Of a stretch of DNA of 14,144 bases, positions 6,222-13,196 are shown piece by piece. Source of the stretch: Negativicutes bacterium (GTDB taxonomy: Bacteria; Bacillota_C; Negativicutes; Acidaminococcales; Acidaminococcaceae); the NCBI GenBank assembly GCA_009930275.1, contig RZYP01000041.1, positions 1 through 14,144 on the forward strand, read 5' to 3'. A model generated the notes under the pieces. The model was not told the DNA's origin, did not search any database, and saw nothing but the letters and a program-made list of their open reading frames with translations. A program made the translations under genes and the position numbers. Within the stretch, counting starts at the first letter, position 1; every line of letters begins with the position of its first letter.

Positions 6222-7427
6222 CTATTCCTCAAGTTCTATAAGTATATTGGGAAACATGCTGATGCTTCTTTTCAAAATTCCCTGCATATGGGAAATCAAG
6301 ATACCGTAGTTAGTAATTGGTATATTTTGATCTTCCGCGCATTTTTGTCTATATTTCATTTCCCGTTCGTTTAACATACAGCCGCCGCAATGAACAACCA
6401 GCTTATAGGGCGAAAGATCTTCAGGGAACTCCGTTCCGGAGGTAAACTCAAGTTTAATATCTTTTTTCGTGTAATCCTTGATCCAACGCGGCAGTTTGAC
6501 CGTACCAATATCATCACACTGTCTGTGATGAGTGCAGCCTTCGGCGATAAGAATTGTATCTCCATCTTCAAGCCGGTCAAGCACTTTAACACCTTTTACC
6601 GTAGTTTCCAGACTTCCCTTGAATCGGGCAAAGAGAATCGAGAAGGAAGTAAGAAAAATATCCTTAGGTGTATCCGCGGCAACCTTGGCAAAAACCTGAC
6701 TATCCGTAATAACTATTCTTGGTTTTTTGCCCAGGGTTGCCAATGTTTCCCGCAATTCAAACTCTTTCACAACTATCGCAGTTGCATCAGCTTCTAAAAT
6801 ATCGCGAATAGTCTGTTGCTGCGGCAAAATAAGTCGGCCTTTAGGTGCCGCCTTGTCAATCGGGATTACTAAAACAGCGAAATCACCAGGGTGCAGGATA
6901 TCACCGACTATTTTCAATTTGTTTTCCTCAGTTACCGCCAAAGCTGCAATCTTCTCCTTCAGCAACTGTATATTGTGACCAGTTTGGGCGCTGACATAGA
7001 TTTCATTTTCCTTTGCGGGTTTCGTTTCTTTGAGTAAATCGCTTTTATTATAGACCACAAGATAATTTATTTTTTTAGCTGCAAATAATTGTATCAGGTC
7101 TTCATCTTGCTCAGTCTTGCCTTCGACGGCGTCAATAATCAAAACCGCTACATCTGTCTTATTGAGAACCTGCCTGGTCTTTTTTACTCTTAACTCGCCA
7201 AGAGCTCCTTCATCGTCATAGCCGGGGGTGTCGATAATCATGACAGGTCCGAGAGGAAGCAACTCCATAGCCTTATAAACCGGATCAGTCGTTGTTCCCT
7301 TAATAGCAGAAACTATCGCCAGATCCTGGCCCGTAACCGCATTGACAATACTGGATTTACCAGCATTCCTTTTGCCAAAAAAACCTATATGAACACGATG
7401 TGAAGAAGGTGTTTCGTTTAATCCCAT
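6222..7427 (-). CDS. hydF: [FeFe]-hydrogenase maturation GTPase HydF
   Basis: 401-residue scaffold protein on which the diiron subcluster of the [FeFe]-hydrogenase H-cluster is assembled with HydE and HydG before transfer to the hydrogenase. The N-terminal Era-like GTPase domain shows G1 GKRNAGKSS (18-26), G2 GTTTDP, G3 DTPG (66-69), G4 NKSD (127-130) and G5 SAQ (146-148). A dimerisation domain follows, then the C-terminal iron-sulphur domain with CxH (Cys298, His300), 45 residues, then HCGGC (346-350), exactly the CxH-x(44-53)-HCxxC pattern of HydF. The ATG at 7427 was chosen for GGGAGGGG seven bases upstream; a longer frame to 7490 would run across the promoter region. It is the first gene of a bicistron with aspA. 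HydE, HydG and the hydrogenase are not in the window. HydF implies an anaerobe that makes or consumes hydrogen. Confidence 0.96.
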   Translation of the reverse strand: MGLNETPSSHRVHIGFFGKRNAGKSSIVNAVTGQDLAIVSAIKGTTTDPVYKAMELLPLGPVMIIDTPGYDDEGALGELRVKKTRQVLNKTDVAVLIIDAVEGKTEQDEDLIQLFAAKKINYLVVYNKSDLLKETKPAKENEIYVSAQTGHNIQLLKEKIAALAVTEENKLKIVGDILHPGDFAVLVIPIDKAAPKGRLILPQQQTIRDILEADATAIVVKEFELRETLATLGKKPRIVITDSQVFAKVAADTPKDIFLTSFSILFARFKGSLETTVKGVKVLDRLEDGDTILIAEGCTHHRQCDDIGTVKLPRWIKDYTKKDIKLEFTSGTEFPEDLSPYKLVVHCGGCMLNEREMKYRQKCAEDQNIPITNYGILISHMQGILKRSISMFPNILIELEE

Positions 7428-7473
7428 GATAAATCCCCTCCCAAAATACGCAAAATTATTTATGTTACAAAAT

Positions 7474-7482
7474 ATTATAGCA
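7474..7482 (-). promoter_or_regulatory. Extended -10 promoter of hydF-aspA
   Basis: TGCTATAAT on the minus strand is a perfect -10 hexamer (7474-7479) with the TGn extension. No recognisable -35 lies 17 bases upstream, which fits an extended -10 promoter or one needing an activator. The start near 7467 leaves a leader of about 40 bases. Confidence 0.65.
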
Positions 7483-7521
7483 TACTTCACCGGATTTTCT
7501 TTATTTTACATTTTTGGCAAC

Positions 7522-7547
7522 AAAAAAAGCCCGCCTATTGGCGGACT
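7522..7547 (-). terminator. Terminator between csp and hydF
   Basis: Stem of 8 pairs (7528-7535 with 7540-7547, including one G-U on the minus strand, loop of 4) followed on the minus strand by seven T. It lies about 180 bases after the csp stop, so the csp messenger would carry a long 3' tail. Confidence 0.85.
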
Positions 7548-7553
7548 TTTTCT

Positions 7554-7727
7554 TTGTTTGCTGTTAAAAATTCCCAACAGGGAATTTTCATAGAAGTAAA
7601 AACCTACATTATCGTTTGCAATAAGGTGCCATATATTATGAAACAACTTGCTCTTGAAGCCCCGTGGTATCTGTCTTTCTACCACCCTATCAACATTTCA
7701 ACAATTACTCGTTTTCGCCGCTATATC
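7554..7727 (-). other. Non-coding 3' region of csp with two hairpins
   Basis: No supported gene. It holds a perfect 9-bp inverted repeat (aaaattccc 7567-7575 with gggaatttt 7580-7588, loop of 4) and a 6-bp hairpin (gtggta 7664-7669 with taccac 7680-7685). Together with the terminator at 7522-7547, this could be a structured 3' untranslated region of the cold-shock gene or a small RNA derived from it. I see no clear promoter inside. Confidence 0.35.
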
Positions 7728-7925
7728 TTACAGACGAACTACGTTTGCAGCTTGATCGCCACGGTTACCTTGGGTAACGTCGAATTCAACAGGTTGACCT
7801 TCTTCGAGGGTTTTGAAACCTTCAGATTGGATTGCGGAGAAGTGTACGAATACATCGCCACCATTATCGCTCTCAATAAAACCATAACCTTTTTCTGCAT
7901 TAAACCATTTAACTTTGCCAGTCAT
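7728..7925 (-). CDS. csp: Cold-shock protein (CspA family)
   Basis: 65-residue single cold-shock domain, a small RNA- and single-stranded-DNA-binding beta-barrel that acts as an RNA chaperone. The start [16 protein letters not shown] is typical, with RNP1 KGYGFIE (12-18) and RNP2 VFVHFS (25-30). The end QAANVVRL is also characteristic. The start at 7925 was chosen for the perfect AGGAGG nine bases upstream; the longer open frame runs into the leader and has no family match. It has its own strong promoter and a leader of about 100 bases with hairpins, a common arrangement for cold-induced genes. Whether this copy is cold-inducible or constitutive cannot be told from sequence. Confidence 0.96.
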   Translation of the reverse strand: MTGKVKWFNAEKGYGFIESDNGGDVFVHFSAIQSEGFKTLEEGQPVEFDVTQGNRGDQAANVVRL

Positions 7926-7945
7926 ATATCTTGGCCTCCTAAAAA

Positions 7946-7968
7946 TAAAAAAGTTCGAAAAAAGAACT
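7946..7968 (-). promoter_or_regulatory. Terminator-like hairpin in the csp leader
   Basis: On the minus strand a 5-bp stem (agttc 7952-7956 with gaact 7964-7968, loop of 7) is followed by six T, an A and more T, ending just before AGGAGG of csp. It resembles a weak A/U-rich intrinsic terminator whose stability would depend on temperature. The regulatory role is inference. Confidence 0.35.
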
Positions 7969-8035
7969 ATATGCAAATCACGCTGCAACAAATGTCAAAG
8001 CGCTTTCTGCAAGTCGACCTTCTTCCAACTTGTTA

Positions 8036-8064
8036 AGTATAACACACCTTTTTAGCTTTTGCAA
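8036..8064 (-). promoter_or_regulatory. Promoter of csp
   Basis: TTGCAA (8059-8064) and TATACT (8036-8041) are spaced by 17 bases on the minus strand. The start near 8029 gives a leader of about 100 bases. A second TTGACA nearer the gene lacks a well-spaced -10. Confidence 0.75.
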
Positions 8065-8109
8065 GAAAATTTTAAAATATCTTTTTATTCATAATTTTTC
8101 AAAATATTT

Positions 8110-8129
8110 ACGAAGGCCTAAGCCTTCGT
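8110..8129. repeat. Perfect inverted repeat between two genes
   Basis: acgaaggc (8110-8117) pairs with gccttcgt (8122-8129) around a 4-base loop. No good T run follows on either strand, though the minus strand continues A/T-rich. It may be a backup terminator for the 137-residue gene or a protein-binding palindrome upstream of the csp promoter. Confidence 0.5.
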
Positions 8130-8161
8130 GCCCTCTTGATCCGCCTTGCAAAGAAAAGAAT

Positions 8162-8190
8162 AAAAAGCACTCACCCTTTAGGCAAGTGCT
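8162..8190 (-). terminator. Terminator of the 137-residue orphan gene
   Basis: agcact (8166-8171) pairs with agtgct (8185-8190), with further inner pairs, and TTTTT follows on the minus strand. It begins 14 bases after the stop codon. Confidence 0.75.
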
Positions 8191-8203
8191 TGCTGTCTTT
8201 AAT

Positions 8204-8617
8204 CTAATCCTTTATTTTTTTTACAATTGACCTTAGTATCCTGATCTCGTCAGCTTGATAGGGAAGAGCCAAAAAAAGTTTCCCCTCATCAATTGAATAA
8301 CAGCCAATTTCCCGCCTGAAAATTTCTTGGGCTTTTTTAAATCCTTCGCTGCCCTGCTTTTGACGTGTTGTTTCGTATAATTCAGCTATAATTTCTTTGT
8401 TCTGATGAAATTTTTCTCTATCAAAAATGTCGCGATATTGATGGTCTAGTGCAAACTCGGGGACGGGTACTGGATTGTAGTTTTCATCGTAGAGCTTATC
8501 ATAATCATCCATCTCGACGAAACCATCAAAGTCCTTTAACGCCGTTGAAAAATCGGTTTTTTCCAGATGTGCTACCCGATGATACTTGCACTTTCTCAAT
8601 TTGCTCTTGTCCAGCAT
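8204..8617 (-). CDS. Conserved-looking hypothetical protein, 137 residues
   Basis: I do not recognise this protein. It is soluble (no signal peptide or membrane span). A basic N-terminus (KSKLRKCKYHR) is followed by an acidic middle (about 20-65, rich in Asp, Tyr and Phe, with DYDKLYDENYNPVPVPEF). A helical, mixed-charge stretch (about 70-105, with ELYETTRQKQGSEGFKKAQEIF) leads to a compact C-terminal part ending in a basic helix (ILRSIVKKIKD). It has two Cys (10 and about 106) that form no metal motif. GGGGTGA precedes the ATG by a suitable distance. The gene stands alone with its own extended -10 promoter and its own terminator, which supports its being real. The layout suggests a small cytoplasmic protein; no function is proposed. 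Confidence 0.75.
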   Translation of the reverse strand: MLDKSKLRKCKYHRVAHLEKTDFSTALKDFDGFVEMDDYDKLYDENYNPVPVPEFALDHQYRDIFDREKFHQNKEIIAELYETTRQKQGSEGFKKAQEIFRREIGCYSIDEGKLFLALPYQADEIRILRSIVKKIKD

Positions 8618-8646
8618 GCAATCACCCCGTTTCTTAAGGTAGCTAC

Positions 8647-8655
8647 ATTATATCA
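8647..8655 (-). promoter_or_regulatory. Extended -10 promoter of the orphan gene
   Basis: TGATATAAT on the minus strand (hexamer at 8647-8652) has the TGn extension but no good -35, since the -35 position falls in the preceding terminator hairpin. The start near 8640 gives a leader of about 22 bases. Confidence 0.6.
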
Positions 8656-8667
8656 CAATATTCCATA

Positions 8668-8708
8668 CAAAGAGAGCCGGAAAGGTTTTTACCCCTTTCC
8701 AGCTCTCT
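8668..8708 (-). terminator. Terminator of the aminotransferase gene
   Basis: A long stem of 15 pairs (8671-8685 with 8694-8708, one G-U on the minus strand, loop of 8) follows the aminotransferase stop by about 65 bases. The T tract is short (TTTG), but the stem is the strongest in the window. It directly abuts the promoter of the next gene. Confidence 0.7.
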
Positions 8709-8774
8709 AACTAATTCAATTTGTAAAGCAAGTTGTCCTGGATTGATTTATCGCAATCCAAGTAACTACTCTTC

Positions 8775-9968
8775 TTAGTTTGTTTTTCCAGGATAAGCTT
8801 TTAGTCCGGCAGCAAGAATAGAAATCGCTTTTTCCAAATCCTCGCTTTTTAAAACATAAGCCAAACGCGCTTCATTTATGCCAAAGCCTTCCGTGTCATA
8901 GAAACCATTCCCCGGAGCAAACATAACGGTTTCACCGTCTACCTCAAAGTTTTCCAACATCCAGATAGCGAACTTTTCAGCATCATCAACGGGCATTTTT
9001 ACCATAACGTAAAAAGCTCCCTTGGGATTAGAGGAAATAAGTCCCGGGATTTTTGCCAAAGCTCCGGCAATGGTATCACGACGTTTTTTGTATTCCTGGT
9101 TTACTTCTTCCAAATAAGATTTTGGCGTAGTATACAAGGCCGCGGCGCCGATTTGTTCCAAAGCAGGACTGCATAGCCGGGATTGGCAGCATTTCATAAT
9201 TTGTTTGCAAAATTCTTCATTTTTACTTAACAGACAGCCGATACGCGCGCCACAGGCGCTGTAACGTTTGGAAACGGAATCTACAATCATGAGATTCTGG
9301 TCCAGCTCCGGCATTTGCCCAAAACTCTTGTACTCGCCGTCATAAACAAACTCGCGATACACTTCATCGGCAATAAGAGCCATGTCATGTTTAAGAACAA
9401 GACGAGCAAGTAACTGCATTTCTTCTTCCGTATAGACGACACCTGTCGGATTTCCCGGATTTGATATAAGGATTGCCTTTGTTTTAGGTGTAATATGTTT
9501 CTCAATTTCCTCTTCGCTCGGCAAATGATAGCCTGCTTCCGCACTTGTAGGAACGGCATTAATCTTCACATTAAAAGTCCTGGCGAAGCTGTTGTAGTTA
9601 GCATAATACGGTTCAAAAACCATTAATTCATCTTCTGGATCGCAAAGCGTCATTACCGCAAAAAGGAGAGCTTCCGAACCACCATTTGTAATATAGATAT
9701 TTGAGGTATTATATTTCATACCCCACTCTTCATAGTATTTCTTTATTGCTTCCAGAAGAAAAGTTTCTCCCTGAGAATTGCCATACGCAACAACTTTCTC
9801 ATCAAAGCTGCGTATGCTGTCCATGAACTGAGCTGGTGTTTCAATGTCAGGCTGCCCAATGTTTAAATGGTATACTTTTTTCCCTTTTGCTTTAGCAGCC
9901 ACCGCATAAGGTGCAAGTTTTCTAATTGGCGAAGTTGTTAAAGCTTGTACGCGTTTTGAAATATTCAT
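8775..9968 (-). CDS. Class I/II pyridoxal-phosphate aminotransferase, aspartate-aminotransferase-like
   Basis: 397 residues, the usual length for fold-type I aminotransferases, cytoplasmic. PLP-binding residues can be placed: NGGSEA (95-100), the NPGNPTG motif (170-176), DEVYREFVYDG (201-211), and the Schiff-base Lys234 in SVSKRYS with Arg242 eight residues on in GARIG. A late Arg in NEARLAYVLK would hold the substrate carboxylate. The N-terminal KVYHLNIGQPDI matches the aspartate-aminotransferase branch of bacteria and archaea; the exact amino acid pair (aspartate, aromatic or branched chain) cannot be set from sequence. GGGGGGAA lies eight bases before the ATG. The gene is monocistronic, with its own promoter and a strong terminator, so the neighbours say little about the pathway. 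Confidence 0.92.
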   Translation of the reverse strand: MNISKRVQALTTSPIRKLAPYAVAAKAKGKKVYHLNIGQPDIETPAQFMDSIRSFDEKVVAYGNSQGETFLLEAIKKYYEEWGMKYNTSNIYITNGGSEALLFAVMTLCDPEDELMVFEPYYANYNSFARTFNVKINAVPTSAEAGYHLPSEEEIEKHITPKTKAILISNPGNPTGVVYTEEEMQLLARLVLKHDMALIADEVYREFVYDGEYKSFGQMPELDQNLMIVDSVSKRYSACGARIGCLLSKNEEFCKQIMKCCQSRLCSPALEQIGAAALYTTPKSYLEEVNQEYKKRRDTIAGALAKIPGLISSNPKGAFYVMVKMPVDDAEKFAIWMLENFEVDGETVMFAPGNGFYDTEGFGINEARLAYVLKSEDLEKAISILAAGLKAYPGKTN

Positions 9969-10019
9969 AAAGCAAATTCCCCCCAGATAAAATAAATAAA
10001 AAAGCTTCTATAAGTATTA

Positions 10020-10047
10020 ATTATAACATGCACTTCTTGGATGGCAA
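10020..10047 (-). promoter_or_regulatory. Promoter of the aminotransferase gene
   Basis: TTGCCA (10042-10047) and TATAAT (10020-10025) are spaced by 16 bases on the minus strand, with a TGn extension before the -10. The start near 10013 gives a leader of about 45 bases. Confidence 0.7.
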
Positions 10048-10108
10048 TCAGCAAAAATGTAACATTATTCACACTATATTGTTGGGCAAGTAAGTATACA
10101 GTACACAA

Positions 10109-10129
10109 GTAAGGGTCCTATTCCCTTAC
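10109..10129. repeat. Stem-loop between tRNA-Ala and the aminotransferase
   Basis: gtaaggg (10109-10115) pairs with cccttac (10123-10129), loop of 7. No T run follows on either strand. It lies between the tRNA terminator and the aminotransferase promoter; the role is unknown, possibly operator-like. Confidence 0.35.
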
Positions 10130-10143
10130 ATATATCCTAACAT

Positions 10144-10177
10144 AAAAAAGCGGTCACCAGATTTCTCTGATAACCGC
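10144..10177 (-). terminator. Terminator after tRNA-Ala
   Basis: A stem of 11 pairs (10150-10160 with 10167-10177, two G-U on the minus strand, loop of 6) is followed by six T on the minus strand. It begins 10 bases past the tRNA 3' end and probably also ends the nadD-cvfB operon, which has no terminator of its own. Confidence 0.9.
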
Positions 10178-10186
10178 ACATTTACT

Positions 10187-10262
<76 letters not shown>

Positions 10263-10280
10263 ATTAGACTTACAATAGGT

Positions 10281-10309
10281 ATTATAAATATTTTTGTTTT
10301 TTTTGTCAA
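10281..10309 (-). promoter_or_regulatory. Consensus promoter of tRNA-Ala
   Basis: TTGACA (10304-10309) and TATAAT (10281-10286) are both perfect, with a 17-base, almost pure A/T spacer on the minus strand. The start is about 12 bases before the tRNA. The -35 begins only five bases past the cvfB stop, so no terminator separates them. Confidence 0.92.
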
Positions 10310-10313
10310 TACA

Positions 10314-11207
10314 TTACTCTTCAATAAGTGTTGTCCAGCCATTTTCCTGCTTAATCTTACCGTCTTTCATTAACTTGCCCATTGCCCTCTTAAAAGCTGA
10401 CTTGCTAATGCCAAAGACGTCTTTGATTACTTCCGCGGGGGTATCATCGCCATAAGGCATACTCCCTTTTCTTTTCTGCAAAAGGGAAAGAATAAGGTCT
10501 GCATCCAAAACTCTGGCTTCTTCTTTTTGCGGGCGTAAGGACATATTTATCCTGCCGTCCTCGCGGATAAAGGCTATACGGCCTGTAACCTTCTGACCAA
10601 AATCAAGGCGACCTCCCGGCACTTCGCTACGATGAATGAACGCTATAAAACGCTCAGTCGTAAGTAAGAAGAACCCTTCCGGCAGAATGTTATAGACTAT
10701 GCCTGTCACTTCATCACCGACTTTTACACCAATAGCAGGCTTTGAGGCTTTGACCATATCCTCTTCAACGCGCATAGTAACAGCCTGACGTCCTGTCTTG
10801 TCCCGATAAAGCTTTACCCACACCAGCTGTCCCGGTGACACATGGCCGCGCATCTCGCTATAGGGAAGAAAAACGCCACGCTCCGCCCCTATATCGACAA
10901 AACCGCCATCGCGTGTTACGCTGAGCACTTTGACATAGCCCACCTGTCCTTCACGCATTTTGGGGAGCTTGCGGCTGGCAGTCAGACGCCCATGTGGATC
11001 CAGGTATAAATAGACCTTGACCACGTCACCGACTTTGACAGGTGTATCTTGTTGTTGTTTATGCAGAAGAATATCATCGGAAGTATTGCCGGTGCCTGCA
11101 TCGAGAAAAGCGCCCATTTCGCTTTCGCGAACAACTTTCAGCTCGGAGACGTCACCAGGTCTATGTACCCCTACTGTCTTTACTTCTACTTTTTTAGTTT
11201 CTTCCAT
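10314..11207 (-). CDS. cvfB: S1-domain RNA-binding protein, CvfB family
   Basis: 297 residues. Known family members bind RNA and affect virulence-factor and protein production in Gram-positive bacteria. Three S1/OB-like domains can be seen: about 8-70 (GDVSELKVVRESEMGAFLDA), 85-145 (GQVGYVKVLSVTRDGGFVDI, with GVFLPYSEM) and 160-225 (VGDEVTGIVYNILPEGFFLL). A C-terminal winged helix (about 250-297) has GDDTPAEVIKDVFGISKSAF and ends NGWTTLIEE. The ATG at 11207 was chosen because GGAG lies upstream within the end of rsfS and the family start is near GVHRPGDV. A longer frame to 11306 only overlaps rsfS in another frame. The gap to rsfS is four bases. It is the last protein gene of the nadD operon. 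Confidence 0.92.
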   Translation of the reverse strand: MEETKKVEVKTVGVHRPGDVSELKVVRESEMGAFLDAGTGNTSDDILLHKQQQDTPVKVGDVVKVYLYLDPHGRLTASRKLPKMREGQVGYVKVLSVTRDGGFVDIGAERGVFLPYSEMRGHVSPGQLVWVKLYRDKTGRQAVTMRVEEDMVKASKPAIGVKVGDEVTGIVYNILPEGFFLLTTERFIAFIHRSEVPGGRLDFGQKVTGRIAFIREDGRINMSLRPQKEEARVLDADLILSLLQKRKGSMPYGDDTPAEVIKDVFGISKSAFKRAMGKLMKDGKIKQENGWTTLIEE

Positions 11208-11211
11208 TTTC

Positions 11212-11565
11212 TTACTTCTCCACAAAGGCTTCAGAAGGAGCATCCGCCCACAATTGTTCCAAGTTGTAGAAATCGCGTTCTTCATCAAGGAAAATGTGCG
11301 CGACACAGTCGCCGTAATCCATCAGAATCCAACGGCCTTCGGCATAGCCCTCCTTGTGCAAGGGCAAAACACCTTCTTCTGCCATTTTATCTTCTATGTT
11401 GTCTGCTATTGCCTTAACAAGCGTGCTATTTCCGGCACTGCAAATAATGAAATAATCTGTAACCGGGGAAATGCCTTCCATGCTAAGCAGCAAAATATCC
11501 TCCGCTTTCTTGTCACTTGCCAACTTTGCTATTTTTTGTGCTAAATCTTTACCTGTTTTTGTCAT
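11212..11565 (-). CDS. rsfS: Ribosome silencing factor RsfS
   Basis: 117 residues, the normal length for the RsfS/Iojap family. The protein binds ribosomal protein uL14 on the 50S subunit, blocks joining to 30S and so lowers translation in slow growth. Family signatures are present: SPVTDYFIICSAGN (33-46), a central helix AIADNIEDKM, EGYAEGRWILMDYGDCVAHIF, and a C-terminal YNLEQLWADAP. GGGAGG lies ten bases before the ATG. It sits 20 bases after the LCP gene and 4 bases before cvfB. The nadD-yqeK-(LCP)-rsfS neighbourhood is a common Firmicutes arrangement, which supports the call. Confidence 0.97.
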   Translation of the reverse strand: MTKTGKDLAQKIAKLASDKKAEDILLLSMEGISPVTDYFIICSAGNSTLVKAIADNIEDKMAEEGVLPLHKEGYAEGRWILMDYGDCVAHIFLDEERDFYNLEQLWADAPSEAFVEK

Positions 11566-11585
11566 CGAAATATCGCCTCCCGTTT

Positions 11586-12554
11586 CTACTTTTTTGTCTT
11601 TTTAAATGGTATATTCAGTTCCTTCAGAGTTTGTTCGGTTTTATCTTGAGATGTAACCCAATAACTTACGCCATCAATAGTCTGAAAGTCACCATAAAGC
11701 ATTTGTGCCCTTACTTTTTCTCCGCCAAAAACTTTAAAGCTGTTAGCAGCTTTGACCATAGTCAAAAAGTCCATATCAGTTTGCAAGTGTTTCTCTACGG
11801 AATTGATAAGAGTTGGTACTTTTACCACATTGCCAATACTGAACATTTCTGAGGCCAAAGCCTTCAGAAATCTTTGCTGCCTTTGTACACGCCCGATGTC
11901 GCCCATCTCATCATTGCGGAAACGGATATATTCACCGGCTTTTTTACCGTCCATATGCTGGAAACCATGTTCTATATGGATTGACAAATCCGCATAAGGA
12001 TCTTCATAATCCATATCATTCTCAACATAATAGTCGATGCCGCCTATGATATCAATAACATCTATAAAGCCCTGCCAGTTGAGAAGGACATAATGATGTA
12101 TCGGGACCATCAGAAGATTGGCTACGGTTTTTTTAGCTAAAGGCACTCCGCCATAGGCGTAAGCGTGATTTATTTTATCCAGGCCTTGATTACCGGGAAT
12201 TTTCACCCTGGTGTCTCGCGGCAAGGACAATATTGCAACATCGTTTTTAACAGGGTCAAAACTTGCTAAAAGCATAACATCCGTACGCTTGGGGGCATCT
12301 TTGAATTCATTGTCACCGTCGTCAATACCAAGGATAAGCACATTCAGCCGCTTATTCAAGGTTTCGTCGGACGTCATGTCCTCATCAGCAGCAACAATAG
12401 GAACCTTTGGTGGAGAAAAAATTCCATAAAGCCATTCTCCCAGAAAAAAACATCCCACCAGTGCCCCTAAAAACAATATCACGAACGCGCTTAAACGACC
12501 AACACGCAGCTTCCTTCCAATGACGACACGTCGTTCGTTTTCTTGTTCATCCAT
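11586..12554 (-). CDS. LCP (LytR-CpsA-Psr) family protein
   Basis: 322 residues. Basic cytoplasmic N-tail (about 1-20), one membrane span (21-43), short linker, then the extracytoplasmic LCP domain (about 70-250). LCP proteins transfer lipid-linked glycopolymers to peptidoglycan in Gram-positive bacteria. Key blocks seen: NVLILGIDD (71-79), KRTDVMLLASFDP (89-101), ILSLPRDTRVKIP (108-120), KINHAYAYGG (127-136) and RFRNDEMGDIGRVQRQQ (211-227), with the Arg and Asp residues that bind the pyrophosphate. AGGAG lies seven bases before the ATG. It is part of the nadD operon (14 bases after yqeK, 20 before rsfS). In a diderm cell the accepted polymer is unclear, since classical teichoic acids are not expected. 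Confidence 0.94.
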   Translation of the reverse strand: MDEQENERRVVIGRKLRVGRLSAFVILFLGALVGCFFLGEWLYGIFSPPKVPIVAADEDMTSDETLNKRLNVLILGIDDGDNEFKDAPKRTDVMLLASFDPVKNDVAILSLPRDTRVKIPGNQGLDKINHAYAYGGVPLAKKTVANLLMVPIHHYVLLNWQGFIDVIDIIGGIDYYVENDMDYEDPYADLSIHIEHGFQHMDGKKAGEYIRFRNDEMGDIGRVQRQQRFLKALASEMFSIGNVVKVPTLINSVEKHLQTDMDFLTMVKAANSFKVFGGEKVRAQMLYGDFQTIDGVSYWVTSQDKTEQTLKELNIPFKKTKK

Positions 12555-12568
12555 AATCTATCTCCTAA

Positions 12569-13153
12569 CTAGGTCGGGTTCTTTTTCTTAAATTTAATAG
12601 CTAATTCATTGCGGCCATAAATACAATTCGGATGAATCAGCAGGTCATGCTCAAGCAAATACTTAATAGTCAAGGCATAGGCCTTCATCATAGTTTTTTC
12701 CAAATCAACTTTAACTAACTGACGCATTTCTTCAATACCGAAGAAGCCTCGTTTTGGTTCCAACAAATCTGCAAGATACACAATCATGGCAGTTTTGGAC
12801 ATGCCCGGCGCCCCTGTCGTGTGATACAAAATTGCGTCAAGGGTTTCTTTGTCGGTAACACCATACTTGTTTTGCGCTAAACAGACGCCAATCTTGGCGT
12901 GCAGCAATATCGGCTGATTTTGTTCTACTGCGTCAATTTCTATATTCAGAGCTGCAGCCTGCATCAAATTATTCCTTGTTGGTATTTCACGTCCACAATC
13001 ATGTAAAAGAGAAGCTACTGCGACTTTTTCCATATTTGCGTTATGAATTTTAGCAAGTTCAAGGGCTGTTTCATAAACTGCAACGGAATGTTCAAAGCGC
13101 TTACGCGGCAATGCTTTTTCAAGCAGCGTCTCCATTTCCTTGATTGTTAACAT
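12569..13153 (-). CDS. yqeK: HD-domain hydrolase YqeK, symmetric Ap4A hydrolase type
   Basis: 194 residues. YqeK-family HD proteins cleave diadenosine tetraphosphate to two ADP using a metal centre; the role is inferred from the family. Metal ligands can be placed: His22 (FEHSV), His51-Asp52 (LLHDCGRE), His85 (LLHAKIG), His111 (YHTTG) and Asp129 (YLADLLEP). PKRGFFGIEEMRQL (133-146) is a typical YqeK block. A perfect AGGAGG precedes the ATG by eight bases. It follows nadD by 43 bases, the usual nadD-yqeK order in Firmicutes, and precedes the LCP gene by 14. The basic tail KFKKKNPT is unremarkable. Confidence 0.95.
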   Translation of the reverse strand: MLTIKEMETLLEKALPRKRFEHSVAVYETALELAKIHNANMEKVAVASLLHDCGREIPTRNNLMQAAALNIEIDAVEQNQPILLHAKIGVCLAQNKYGVTDKETLDAILYHTTGAPGMSKTAMIVYLADLLEPKRGFFGIEEMRQLVKVDLEKTMMKAYALTIKYLLEHDLLIHPNCIYGRNELAIKFKKKNPT

Positions 13154-13196
13154 TAATATATCCTCCTCTTATTTGCAAAAAACCAAACAAGACCTG

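Noticed and set aside
7428..7490. Longer N-terminus of HydF
   Set aside because: It would start within the promoter region; the ATG at 7427 has GGGAGGGG at a good distance and matches the usual HydF start.
7535..7591. Possible 18-residue peptide MKIPCWEFL... before the csp-hydF terminator
   Set aside because: No ribosome binding site; it runs into the terminator stem, and the CWEF resemblance to twin-CW proteins is too short to trust.
11208..11306. Longer N-terminus of CvfB
   Set aside because: The added residues lie entirely over rsfS in another frame and do not resemble the family.
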